Assembly (NCBI GenBank): GCA_964615195.1
Contig: CAZTNG010000003.1
Location: 1-64,000, forward strand
Direction: 5' to 3'
Origin: HGM20899 sp964615195
GTDB lineage: Bacteria; Pseudomonadota; Gammaproteobacteria; Enterobacterales; Succinivibrionaceae
Length of the DNA: 64,000 bases
Numbering within the stretch: position 1 is the first letter of the stretch; each line of letters begins with the position of its first letter. Below are positions 26,413 to 35,719 of the stretch, in pieces. Made by a program: the position numbers and the translations under genes. The notes under the pieces were generated by a model that did no database searches, was not told the DNA's origin, and saw nothing but the letters and a program-made list of their open reading frames with translations.

Positions 26413-26458
26413 AGCTCAGATAATCCAAAATTTTAAATTTGTTATATTGGAATTAAGT

Positions 26459-27514
26459 ATGAAAAAACTTTTACTAAGATGCCTAGGTGTATCATTACTA
26501 ACAGTTAGTATTTGCTGTTTAACTAGTTGTGATCTAGGTAGTACCCCAAAAAATGAAGTTAAGGTCGGTGGTCGAACAATGGGCACCTTCTACAATATTA
26601 CCGTTGTAGGTGAATATCCAGGTGGCGCAGAACAGTTGAAATATGATTCTGAAAAAGTATTAGATAAAATCAATAAAGAAATGTCTACTTTTGATAAAAA
26701 AAGTATGCTTTCAAAATTTAACCAAAGCAAATCTGTAGAACCTTTTGAAATATCACAAGATTTGGCTGATGTGTTTGTTGAAAGTTTAAGATCTGGCCAT
26801 GATTTAAATGGTGCAACTGATGTAACAGTTGGTCCATTGGTGAATGCTTGGGGATTTGGTCCACAGAAGTTTACTCATGAACCAACAGAACAGGAAATTT
26901 TAGAAGCTAAAAAATTAATTGGTTTAGATAAACTCCATGTTGAGATTAGTGCTGATAAAGCAACAGTACGTAAAGATATTCCTGATCTTTATGTTGATCT
27001 TGCTACCGTTGGTGAAGGATTCGGCGCTGATAAGCTTGCTCAATTGATGGATAATCATGGTGTTCAAAACTATATGGTTTCTGTTGCTGGTGCAATTAGA
27101 ACTAAAGGTGTTAATAGTCGTGGCACTGATTGGGTGGTAGCTATAGAACATCCAACAACAGAGCAGCAGGTTGGGCAACGTCTAGAAATTCCTGTATGTA
27201 CAAAAGGTCAAGCAATTTCAACATCTGGTAGTTATCGTAATTTTATAATTAGCAAAGATGGGAAGAGGGAGTCTCATATTATTGATCCAAATACAGGCAG
27301 ACCAATTGAACATAATACAGTATCTGTAACTGTAATTGGTCCAACAGCTCTTTGGACTGATGCTGTAGATACTGGATTTATGGTAATGGGATCTGAAAAA
27401 GCTTTGGTGTATGCTAATGAAAGAAATATACCAATATATACAATTATAAAAACTAAAGATGGTTTTGAATCACATTATAGCCGTGCGATGAGCAGATACC
27501 TTGAATGTGAGTAA
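26459..27514 (+). CDS. apbE: FAD:protein FMN transferase ApbE (lipoprotein)
   Basis: The 351-residue exported lipoprotein has the lipobox LTSC (cysteine at residue 24) and the ApbE motifs: GRTMGTFYNI, DVTVGPLVNAWGFGP, DLATVGEGFGADKL, STSGSYRNF, HIIDPNTGRP and TDAVDTGFMVMG. It attaches FMN covalently to threonines of NqrB and NqrC. An upstream TTG (26447) is in frame; ATG 26459 is preferred. Adjacent to nqrM, forming an Na+-NQR maturation pair separated from the structural operon. Confidence 0.93.
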   Translation: MKKLLLRCLGVSLLTVSICCLTSCDLGSTPKNEVKVGGRTMGTFYNITVVGEYPGGAEQLKYDSEKVLDKINKEMSTFDKKSMLSKFNQSKSVEPFEISQDLADVFVESLRSGHDLNGATDVTVGPLVNAWGFGPQKFTHEPTEQEILEAKKLIGLDKLHVEISADKATVRKDIPDLYVDLATVGEGFGADKLAQLMDNHGVQNYMVSVAGAIRTKGVNSRGTDWVVAIEHPTTEQQVGQRLEIPVCTKGQAISTSGSYRNFIISKDGKRESHIIDPNTGRPIEHNTVSVTVIGPTALWTDAVDTGFMVMGSEKALVYANERNIPIYTIIKTKDGFESHYSRAMSRYLECE

Positions 27515-27586
27515 TATTTATTTTCTTTTAAACATCTTTATTTTGAAAATAAAAGTGTAAATTAAATAAAAAAATTCTGTTTCTAT

Positions 27587-27629
27587 AAAGGCCAAATTCA
27601 TTTTATTATGAGTTTGGCCTTTTATTTTG
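27587..27629 (+). terminator. Terminator after nqrM-apbE
   Basis: AAAGGCCAAA and TTTGGCCTTT pair around a 16-nt loop, followed by TATTTT. The rest of the 405-nt gap to mpl (27630-27919) is AT-rich and presumably holds the mpl promoter; I see no other structure in it. Confidence 0.8.
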
Positions 27630-27919
27630 CTCAGGGGGTTATTGTATGTAGATTATGGTTTTAGATTGTAATTTGTATACAAAATTATGAACTTGTACTT
27701 TTTTATTTTTACTAATAAATTAGTAATAGTTTTAGTTTATTTGTAAAATTACCTTGGTATTTTTAACGTGTTTTCAACCTTATGCAAAAAATCAAAGTTT
27801 TGGGTATAAGTTACAGTTGGTGAATTATTATGGGTATTCTTTTAAAATAGATTTATATCATGTATCTTATAGGGTATTACGGATATAATCGTAAACAAAT
27901 TAATATTTAGGAATTTATT

Positions 27920-29278
27920 ATGCATGTACATATTTTAGGTATTTGTGGTACGTTTATGGGTGGTATCGCTGTTATTGCTAAGCAGTTAGGACATAAGGTT
28001 ACAGGTTCTGATGCTAATGTTTATCCTCCTATGAGCACAATGCTTGAAGAAAAGGGGATTGAAATAACAGAAGGGTTCGATGTTTCTCAATTGACACCGA
28101 TGCCTGATATTGTAATTATTGGTAATGCAATGAAAAGAGGAAATCCTTGTGTAGAATATATTTTAAACAATAATTTGCCATATACATCAGGACCTGCATG
28201 GCTTGAGGATCACGTTCTTAATACACGTAAAGTATTAGCAGTCGCAGGTACTCATGGTAAAACTTCTACGTCTAGTATTCTTGCTTGGATATTAGAATAT
28301 GCGGGGTTATCACCTAGTTTTTTAATTGGTGGTGTTCCTGGTAATTTTGATACTTCTGCTCGTATAGGAAAGGATCCATTTTTTGTTATTGAAGCAGATG
28401 AATATGATTGTGCATTTTTTGATAAGCGTTCGAAGTTTGTTCACTATAAGCCATTTGTGCAAATTCTTAATAACCTAGAATATGATCACGCGGATATTTT
28501 TGAGAATATTGCGGCGATCCAAAAACAATTTCATCATTTAGTTCGTATTATCCCTGGTAATGGAGAGGTTATTATTCCAAATAATGACAAAGCTATAGAT
28601 GAAGTTATAGAAATGGGGTGTTGGTCTAATTTGGTTAAGGTTGGAGGAGCTGGCGCAAAACTTAATTATGAACTTATTACTGATGATGGCAGAGAATTTC
28701 TTGTTAAAGATAATTTGAATAAAACCTTAGGTAAGGTTTGTTGGACAGGAGTCGGTTTGCACAATGTTCACAACGCATTGATGGCCTTAGAAGCTGCTAA
28801 TTATATTGGTATTAGTTATGAAACTGCTATAGCTGCTTTAGGTGAGTTCATAATGCCAAAGCGCAGACTTGAGTTAAAAGGTGAGGTTAAAGGTATTAGA
28901 GTGTATGATGATTTTGCCCATCATCCAACGGCAATTAAAACAACCCTAGACGGTTTGAGGAAAATGGTAGGAACAGATACTCATATAACAGCAGTGTTTG
29001 AGCCAAGATCAAATACCATGAAGATGGGGGTTAATCATGAATTATTGGCGGACGCTTTCAATTCGGCTGACAATATTTACATGTTTGCACCAGATGGTTT
29101 GAAATGGAATACGGATGAACTTTCAAATGGAGATCGTTTTAAAGTATGTCATAATTTTGAAGAAATGCTAAAAAACATTGTTGATAAAGCAAAGTTTGGA
29201 GATGTGATTATTGTTATGAGCAATGGTGGATTCAATGGAATTCAAAATAAGCTCTTAAATTCTTTAGCAAAAATTTAA
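27920..29278 (+). CDS. mpl: UDP-MurNAc:L-Ala-gamma-D-Glu-meso-DAP ligase Mpl
   Basis: The 452-residue Mur ligase reattaches recycled tripeptide to UDP-MurNAc in peptidoglycan recycling. It has an N-terminal nucleotide-binding fold starting HVHILGICGTFMGG, the ATP loop AGTHGKTSTSS (about 109-119), NNLEYDHADIF near 190, the central HNVHNALMAL and YDDFAHHPTAI near 331, and EPRSNTMK. Single gene with a 490-nt AT-rich region behind it. Confidence 0.94.
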   Translation: MHVHILGICGTFMGGIAVIAKQLGHKVTGSDANVYPPMSTMLEEKGIEITEGFDVSQLTPMPDIVIIGNAMKRGNPCVEYILNNNLPYTSGPAWLEDHVLNTRKVLAVAGTHGKTSTSSILAWILEYAGLSPSFLIGGVPGNFDTSARIGKDPFFVIEADEYDCAFFDKRSKFVHYKPFVQILNNLEYDHADIFENIAAIQKQFHHLVRIIPGNGEVIIPNNDKAIDEVIEMGCWSNLVKVGGAGAKLNYELITDDGREFLVKDNLNKTLGKVCWTGVGLHNVHNALMALEAANYIGISYETAIAALGEFIMPKRRLELKGEVKGIRVYDDFAHHPTAIKTTLDGLRKMVGTDTHITAVFEPRSNTMKMGVNHELLADAFNSADNIYMFAPDGLKWNTDELSNGDRFKVCHNFEEMLKNIVDKAKFGDVIIVMSNGGFNGIQNKLLNSLAKI

Positions 29279-29720
29279 GAACAATTATATTTATTGCTCA
29301 AATACTTAAATAATAATTATTCTTTAAAAAGAATAACGTATTTATAATGCCTAATAATAAGTTTAAAAACTATTTTTGGGCGTTATTTATGTTGTAAAGA
29401 CAATTATCGATAGTTTGATTTACCTTTAATCTTTATTTATGAATTAAATGTAACTAGAAACAATTCAAATGAAATATATTCAAGATTATATATTGATTTT
29501 GCAATCAAATGGTGTGATGAATTTACTATAGACAACAGCCATAATTAAATAAAATGTTTTATATTCTTTAAAATTATTTAGATGAACTAAAAGGATTGAA
29601 GAAATAGTAAGTTGAGTGTTATATTTTAAAAGGAAATAGATTATCTAAAAAAGCCTACATTCTTATTATTATAAATAATGATTTATTCTGAATTTGTGTG
29701 AATATTATATTCAAATTTAT
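29279..29720. other. AT-rich intergenic region mpl/prs
   Basis: About 440 nt between convergent mpl and prs. A short TTATTCTTT-AAAAAGAATAA dyad (about 29316-29336) may end mpl. I see no ORF, tRNA or repeat. Confidence 0.4.
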
Positions 29721-29745
29721 ACAGGTACTTTTATAAAGTACCTGT
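29721..29745 (-). terminator. Hairpin downstream of prs
   Basis: ACAGGTACTTT-TAT-AAAGTACCTGT, an 11-bp stem 27 nt beyond the prs stop. The tail on the minus strand is only moderately T-rich. Confidence 0.55.
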
Positions 29746-29771
29746 ATATAGATAGTCAGTTTTTATTAAGA

Positions 29772-30719
29772 TTAAGCACTGAACATAGCTGAAATAGATT
29801 CTTCATTAGAAATACGACGAATCGCTTCAGCAAGCATTGGAGCTAATGTTAATACACGAACCTTACCAGTAGCTTTAACTTCTTCTGATAATGGAATTGA
29901 GTCTGTTACAATTACTTCATCAATACTTGATTCAGCAATATTCTTGCATGCAGAACCTGAAAGTACTGGATGAGTTGCGTAAGCAAATACTCTCTTTGCA
30001 CCACGTGCCTTAAGAGCATCAGAAGCCTTACAAAGAGTGCCACCAGTATCAATCATATCATCAACAATGATACAATCTCTGCCTTCAACTTCACCAATTA
30101 AATGCATAACTTCAGATACATTTGGACGTGGACGACGCTTGTCAATAATTGCAATATCTGTATCATCAAGAAGTTTTGCAATAGCACGAGCACGAACAAC
30201 GCCACCAATATCAGGAGATACAACTACAGGATTTTCGAAGTTGTGGTTCTGCATATCCTTTACAAGGATTGGGCTACCAAAACAGTTATCTACTGGAACA
30301 TCAAAGAAACCTTGAATTTGTTCTGCGTGAAGGTCTACTGTTAACACACGGTCAACACCAACACTTGAAAGTAAATCAGCAACAACTTTTGCAGTAATAG
30401 GTACACGAGCAGAACGTAAACGACGATCTTGTCTTGCATAACCAAAGTATGGAACAACAGCTGTTATACGACCTGCTGAAGCACGACGCATAGCATCAAT
30501 CATAACAATGAGTTCCATTAGATTATCGTTAGTAGGTGCACAAGTAGACTGGATGATGAAGATATCTCCGCCACGTACATTTTCGTTAATCTGGATCTGG
30601 ATTTCGCCATCGCTGAAACGTCCAACGGTAGCATTACCTAATTTTGTAAAAAGCTGATTTGCTATTTTTTGTGCAAGGTCCGGTGTTCCGTTACCTGCAA
30701 ATATCTTCATATCTGGCAC
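29772..30719 (-). CDS. prs: Ribose-phosphate pyrophosphokinase
   Basis: The enzyme makes PRPP from ribose-5-phosphate and ATP for nucleotide, His, Trp and NAD synthesis. It has FSDGEIQIQINENVRG, RQDRR, the PRPP-binding loop DDMIDTGGTL and the TVDLHAEQIQGFF segment. The frame continues 12 codons upstream, but GAGGT lies 8 nt before the GTG at 30719, which gives VPDMKIFAGN and exactly 315 residues, the E. coli length. It is the last gene of lolB-ispE-prs, the classic gammaproteobacterial order. Confidence 0.95.
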   Translation of the reverse strand: MPDMKIFAGNGTPDLAQKIANQLFTKLGNATVGRFSDGEIQIQINENVRGGDIFIIQSTCAPTNDNLMELIVMIDAMRRASAGRITAVVPYFGYARQDRRLRSARVPITAKVVADLLSSVGVDRVLTVDLHAEQIQGFFDVPVDNCFGSPILVKDMQNHNFENPVVVSPDIGGVVRARAIAKLLDDTDIAIIDKRRPRPNVSEVMHLIGEVEGRDCIIVDDMIDTGGTLCKASDALKARGAKRVFAYATHPVLSGSACKNIAESSIDEVIVTDSIPLSEEVKATGKVRVLTLAPMLAEAIRRISNEESISAMFSA

Positions 30720-30757
30720 GATTTTAACCTCTGGTGGTTCGGTTGGTGAGTGCATAC

Positions 30758-31621
30758 TTAAGCTTGACTTTTGTTGCGAAATTCTTGTAAAGCTTCATAT
30801 AATGGTGAAATATTACAAGCTTTTGCAACAAAGCCGTTTAGGCTGTTTGGCATCTCTGAAAGAGCCTTTAAAGCCAAATTTTTATCAGAAAATTCTGCAA
30901 AACAGGAAGCTCCTGTTCCAGTCATTCTTGATGGCGCGTATTTTAACAACCAAAGCAGTGATTTTGCAACCTCTGGATAATATTTTTTAACCAAAATTTC
31001 GCAATCATTGTGTGTTGTTGAAAAGCTAATGTCTTTTATATCAAGCTTTGGAGTGTTTCTTTGCAGATCTTTATGTGTGAAAATTTTTTTTGTTGAAATA
31101 TTAGTATTTTTAGGAGTTACTACTAAATAGTAATTTTCAGCAATATTATAAGCTGTTAATTTTTCACCAACACCTTCTGCAAAAGAACTATTACCTTTCA
31201 CAAAAACTGGTACATCTGCACCGAGTTTTCTACCTAACATTGCTAGTGTATCTATTGTTAAGCCTAATTGCCAAATTTCATTGAGTGCAATTAAAGTTGT
31301 TGCAGCATCGCTAGAACCACCGCCAAGGCCGCCCCCCATAGGAATTTGCTTATTTACTTTTATGGTTATACCTTTTTGACATTTAGTTTGTTCTCTAAGT
31401 AGCATAGCAGCTTTGTAAACTATATTTTCTTCTTGTGGAAAACCTAAATTAGGTAAAATGGTTATGGTATTATCTAGTACTTCTGTAAATGTTAAATTAT
31501 CGCCATGATCTAGTATTATGAATACCGTTTGCAACTCATGATATCCATCTTCTCTTCTACCATTGATATGCAGAAATAAATTGATTTTTGCCGGTGCAGG
31601 CCAAGAGCTTATATTTCCCAT
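30758..31621 (-). CDS. ispE: 4-diphosphocytidyl-2-C-methyl-D-erythritol kinase IspE
   Basis: The 287-residue GHMP kinase of the MEP isoprenoid pathway has the N-terminal PAPAKINLFLHI motif with catalytic Lys12, and the glycine-rich ATP loop PMGGGLGGGSSDAA (94-107). The C-terminal SRMTGTGASCFAEF motif is present. Its start overlaps the lolB end by 13 nt and prs follows 38 nt later. Confidence 0.94.
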   Translation of the reverse strand: MGNISSWPAPAKINLFLHINGRREDGYHELQTVFIILDHGDNLTFTEVLDNTITILPNLGFPQEENIVYKAAMLLREQTKCQKGITIKVNKQIPMGGGLGGGSSDAATTLIALNEIWQLGLTIDTLAMLGRKLGADVPVFVKGNSSFAEGVGEKLTAYNIAENYYLVVTPKNTNISTKKIFTHKDLQRNTPKLDIKDISFSTTHNDCEILVKKYYPEVAKSLLWLLKYAPSRMTGTGASCFAEFSDKNLALKALSEMPNSLNGFVAKACNISPLYEALQEFRNKSQA

Positions 31622-32178
31622 GAATTAATTTTTATCCTTAAAGTAAATTCGGAACCAGTAATATTTATGTTTCTAGGTAATATTAAATTGTTTTGTTCCA
31701 TGTAGTTTTGATATTCAATATGCATATCGTTATAATCAACTGATTCAAGGCTACCATCTGCCGCGTTAGTGTGCTTAAAATCTAATGGATTGCCTTTTAA
31801 AATAAAAGGTAAATCGTCACAAGGTAAATCTATATTAGTTAGTTCTTTAACTAATTTGTTTGCATTATCGCCAGTATGAATATTACCATCCTTATCTATT
31901 AGCTCTGCTTTGTTTTTGTCTTTGGTAAGTTTAAAAATAGTACTTCCTGTAATGTCCGTTAGGTAAATTAGATAAGTATTGTCTAAAACCTCAATATTTA
32001 AGTATGTGCTAATTTTTTGGGTATTATTTATAATCGCAATTTTTCCAGATATTTTAAAATTGTTTTTTGTAGCTAAAATTTTATTTTGTTCTTGATAAAA
32101 TTGTGGGTTTTTTGAAGATGTAATACTGCAGCCAACAGTTAGAAGGCACAAAGTAATTATCAATAAATATTTTGACAT
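31609..32178 (-). CDS. lolB: Outer-membrane lipoprotein receptor LolB
   Basis: The 189-residue lipoprotein has the lipobox TVGC with the cysteine at residue 17 and a divergent LolB fold. Its position directly upstream of ispE-prs, with a 13-nt overlap, is the standard LolB context. LolB receives lipoproteins from LolA and inserts them in the outer membrane, relevant here given many predicted lipoproteins (FlgO, FlgP, FlgH, ApbE). hemA, usually divergent from lolB, is absent. Sequence alone is weak; context raises the confidence. Confidence 0.82.
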   Translation of the reverse strand: MSKYLLIITLCLLTVGCSITSSKNPQFYQEQNKILATKNNFKISGKIAIINNTQKISTYLNIEVLDNTYLIYLTDITGSTIFKLTKDKNKAELIDKDGNIHTGDNANKLVKELTNIDLPCDDLPFILKGNPLDFKHTNAADGSLESVDYNDMHIEYQNYMEQNNLILPRNINITGSEFTLRIKINSWEI

Positions 32179-32361
32179 TTTTATATCCTATAGAGTTATA
32201 TCAACTCGGTAGAATAATTGTAATAGTTTTATTTTTTTTTAGCAAAAAAACTGTAAGGAAAATAAAGGTTTGATTTTTTATTTGTAGTATTTATTGGATC
32301 GTATACGTATATGAGAACTATCATATATTTTAAAAGTGCAAAATAATATTATTTGTCATAA

Positions 32362-32388
32362 AAAAAACGCCCCGTAGGGCGTTTTTTC
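32362..32388. terminator. Terminator of pflB
   Basis: AACGCCC-CGTA-GGGCGTT with seven A on one side and six T on the other; a strong hairpin usable on both strands, 14 nt beyond the pflB stop. Confidence 0.9.
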
Positions 32389-32401
32389 ATAAATCAACTA
32401 A

Positions 32402-34693
32402 TTAAAGAGACTGAGTGAAGGTACGAGTAATTACGTCGTCCTGCTGTTCTTTAGTTAAAGAGTTGAAACGAACTGCATAACCAGATACACGAATTGTAAG
32501 CATTGGATACTTTTCAGGATTCTGCTGAGCATCAAGTAATGTTTCACGGTTTAATACGTTAACATTTAAATGCTGACCGCCTTCGTGGTCTGCAGAGTGG
32601 TGGAAATAACCATCAAGTAAACCTACAAGATTCTTATCCTGCTGATTCATTTCCTTGCCTAATGCAGCTGGAACGATAGAGAATGTATATGAAATACCAT
32701 CCTTAGCGTATGCAAAAGGAAGCTTTGCTACTGAAGTTAAAGAAGCTACAGCGCCCTTAACATCACGGCCATGCATTGGGTTTGCACCAGGACCAAATGG
32801 CTTACCACCAATACGGCCACAAGGAGTATTACCAGTCTTCTTACCGTAAACAACGTTTGAAGTAATAGTTAAGATTGACTGAGTAGGGGTAGCATTACGA
32901 TATGTTACACGACTCTGAATCTTCTTCATAAAGCGTTCAACAAGATCACAAGCAATAGAATCTACGCGGTCATCATTGTTACCATACTTAGGGAAGTCGC
33001 CTTGAATATCAAATGAAGTAGCTACGCCATCTTCATCACGAACAGCCTTAACCTTTGCATACTTAATTGCAGATAATGAATCTGCTGCAACAGAAAGACC
33101 AGCAATACCACAAGCCATAGTGCGAACTACGTCTCTGTCATGTAAAGCCATCTGTACTGCTTCATAAGCATATTTGTCATGCATGTAGTGAATGATATTT
33201 AATGCAGTAACATATTGAGTTGCTAACCAATCCATAAAGTGGTCAACACGTGCTAATACATCATTGTATTCGAGGTATTCACCCTGAGGAAGATCAGTCT
33301 TAGGACCAACCTGCATCTTTAAGCGTTCATCAATACCACCGTTGATGGAGTATAGAAGAGTCTTTGCAAGGTTAGCACGAGCACCGAAGAACTGCATTCT
33401 CTTGCCGATTACCATTGGAGATACGCAACAAGCAATAGCATAGTCATCACTATTAAAATCAGGACGCATTAAATCATCATTTTCATATTGAATTGATGAA
33501 GTTTCAATTGAAACCTTAGCGCAGAACTTCTTCCATGCAGCAGGTAACTTTTCTGACCAAAGAATAGTCATGTTTGGTTCAGGAGAAGTACCCATTGTAT
33601 AAAGAGTATTAAGGTAACGGAAGCTGCTCTTTGTTACAAGAGTACGACCATCAAGACCCATACCACCTAATGATTCTGTTGCCCAAATTGGGTCGCCAGA
33701 GAATAGTGTATCGTATTCTGGGGTACGTAAGAAACGAACCATACGAAGCTTCATGATCATGTGGTCAACAAGTTCTTGAGCTTGTGATTCAGTTAAAATT
33801 CCCTTCTTGATATCACGTTCAATATAGATATCATGGAATGAAGCTGTACGACCATAAGACATAGCAGCACCATTCTGAGACTTAACTGCAGCTAGGTAAC
33901 CGAAATAAGTAGCTTGCATAGCTTCTTTTGCTGTTTTAGCTGGGCCAGAAATATCGCAACCATAAGAAGCTGCCATTTCTTTTAATTGACCTAATGCTTT
34001 GTACTGATCGTTGATTTCTTCACGAGCACGGATAACATCTTCAAGTTCTCTTTCATCCTTTGGATGTTCAAGCTGATCTTGATAAGAGTTGTATTGCTTG
34101 AACTTGTCTTTCATAAGTGCATCAATACCGTAAAGAGCTATACGACGGTAATCACCGATGATACGACCACGACCATAAGCGTCTGGTAAACCAGTTAAGA
34201 CAGCGCTTTTACGACAGTTTCTAATGCCTGCTGTGTAAACATCGAATACACCCTGGTTATGAGTTTTTCTGTATTCTGTAAAAATCTTTTCAACATCTTT
34301 ATTGAAAGGTTTGCCGTATGTTTCGCAAGATGTTTTAATCATGCGGATACCGCCAAATGGCATGATTGCTCTCTTTAATGGAGCATCAGTCTGCAAGCCA
34401 ACGATCTGTTCAAGACTCTGGTCAATGTAGCCAGGTTTGTGAGAGGTGATGGTTGATGGAGTATCTGGATCAAAATCTAATGGAGCATGAGTTGAATTTT
34501 CAATCTTAATGCCTTCCATAACCTTGTTCCAAAGCTTGGTTGTTGCTTCTGTTGCTGGTTGGAGGAATGATTCATCACCTTCATATGGGGTGTAGTTAGT
34601 CTGAATAAAATCGCGGGTATCGATTGATTCCTGCCAAGCTCCTTGTGCGAAGCCTTCCCAAGCTACTTTTTGAAGCTCATTAAGTTCTGCCAT
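32402..34693 (-). CDS. pflB: Formate acetyltransferase (pyruvate formate-lyase) PflB
   Basis: The 763-residue glycyl-radical enzyme cleaves pyruvate and CoA to acetyl-CoA and formate without oxygen. The catalytic cysteine pair is C422-C423 (CCVSPM) and the radical glycine is G738 in RVSGYAVRF near the C-terminus. The sequence is very close to E. coli PflB (760 residues). It follows focA by 38 nt. The activating enzyme gene pflA, next in E. coli, is not here; lolB follows the terminator. Confidence 0.98.
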   Translation of the reverse strand: MAELNELQKVAWEGFAQGAWQESIDTRDFIQTNYTPYEGDESFLQPATEATTKLWNKVMEGIKIENSTHAPLDFDPDTPSTITSHKPGYIDQSLEQIVGLQTDAPLKRAIMPFGGIRMIKTSCETYGKPFNKDVEKIFTEYRKTHNQGVFDVYTAGIRNCRKSAVLTGLPDAYGRGRIIGDYRRIALYGIDALMKDKFKQYNSYQDQLEHPKDERELEDVIRAREEINDQYKALGQLKEMAASYGCDISGPAKTAKEAMQATYFGYLAAVKSQNGAAMSYGRTASFHDIYIERDIKKGILTESQAQELVDHMIMKLRMVRFLRTPEYDTLFSGDPIWATESLGGMGLDGRTLVTKSSFRYLNTLYTMGTSPEPNMTILWSEKLPAAWKKFCAKVSIETSSIQYENDDLMRPDFNSDDYAIACCVSPMVIGKRMQFFGARANLAKTLLYSINGGIDERLKMQVGPKTDLPQGEYLEYNDVLARVDHFMDWLATQYVTALNIIHYMHDKYAYEAVQMALHDRDVVRTMACGIAGLSVAADSLSAIKYAKVKAVRDEDGVATSFDIQGDFPKYGNNDDRVDSIACDLVERFMKKIQSRVTYRNATPTQSILTITSNVVYGKKTGNTPCGRIGGKPFGPGANPMHGRDVKGAVASLTSVAKLPFAYAKDGISYTFSIVPAALGKEMNQQDKNLVGLLDGYFHHSADHEGGQHLNVNVLNRETLLDAQQNPEKYPMLTIRVSGYAVRFNSLTKEQQDDVITRTFTQSL

Positions 34694-34731
34694 TTTTTTT
34701 ACCTCTATTGGTTTAGGTAGTTAAGTACGCT

Positions 34732-35607
34732 TTAAGCCTTTTTGTGGCCAGCGCGACAATTTACATACCAGTTATATACGCCTATCATTAAGCCTCCGCC
34801 AATGATATTGCCTATTGTCACTGGGATTAAGTTATTGACAATAAAATTTACTATTGTCAAATCGGCGTACTTAAGGGGATCAACTCCTAAGTGCGACCAG
34901 AATTCCGGTTCTGCAAAGTTTAGAATACTTATACCAGCTGGTACCATAAACATATTCGCAATGCTATGTTCAAATCCAGATGCTACAAACATACCTACAG
35001 GTAGAACCATTGCTAACATTTTATCAGTTAGTGACTTACCTGCAAAGCTCAACCATACAGCTCCACATACCATTATATTACAAAATATGCCCATGACTAG
35101 CGCTTCTGTGAAACCACGCCAATAATTTTCACCTGGATGCATGTGGTGTAATTTATGCTGTGCTGTATTTAAAATTACCTCACCCCAATGTCCATCGAAA
35201 GCATTATATTGTCTGCAAAGCATTACCAATAATACAATAAGTAATCCACCCAAAAGGTTTCCAAAATATACTGTGCACCAATTTGTAAGTACTTGTCTCC
35301 AAGTTACTAACTTTGCTGTTTTTGCAACAAGCGTTAGTGTTGAAGATGTAAATAATTCACCACTTAAAATTACACAAAATATTAAGCCAAGGGAAAAGCA
35401 TAAACCACCAATTAATTTTCCATGTCCATCAGCTAAAGCTGTTGTATAAAACATAAATGCTAAAGCTATAAATGCACCAGCATTAATTGCCATTAATAAA
35501 GCTTTCCAAAAAGGTTTGGTCGCCTTATGTTCTGTTATACTTTCGGATGCCTTTGCTAATTCTTCCGATGTTAAGCAACATGTGCTAAGGTCTTTTTCTA
35601 AACTCAT
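34732..35607 (-). CDS. focA: Formate channel FocA
   Basis: The 291-residue formate/nitrite transporter has six membrane segments and a cytoplasmic N-terminus. It has the FNT-family re-entrant loops (LSGELFTSSTL near residue 85 and GFEHSIANMFMVPAG near 205), the latter with the conserved pore histidine. It exports or imports formate produced by PflB, with which it forms a unit. A perfect FNR site lies 45 nt upstream. Confidence 0.96.
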   Translation of the reverse strand: MSLEKDLSTCCLTSEELAKASESITEHKATKPFWKALLMAINAGAFIALAFMFYTTALADGHGKLIGGLCFSLGLIFCVILSGELFTSSTLTLVAKTAKLVTWRQVLTNWCTVYFGNLLGGLLIVLLVMLCRQYNAFDGHWGEVILNTAQHKLHHMHPGENYWRGFTEALVMGIFCNIMVCGAVWLSFAGKSLTDKMLAMVLPVGMFVASGFEHSIANMFMVPAGISILNFAEPEFWSHLGVDPLKYADLTIVNFIVNNLIPVTIGNIIGGGLMIGVYNWYVNCRAGHKKA

Positions 35608-35651
35608 TTATCTAATTTCCTAAATTATATATCAATAAAAAAAGTTGTAAT

Positions 35652-35665
35652 TTGATATAGATCAA
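35652..35665. promoter_or_regulatory. FNR binding site upstream of focA-pflB
   Basis: TTGAT-ATAG-ATCAA is a perfect match to the FNR consensus TTGATnnnnATCAA, between ycaO and focA. It predicts anaerobic activation of formate production. Confidence 0.85.
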
Positions 35666-35719
35666 ATTTATTTGTAGTATTGTTATGTAATAAATTTACA
35701 TTATTCTGTATATTAGATG

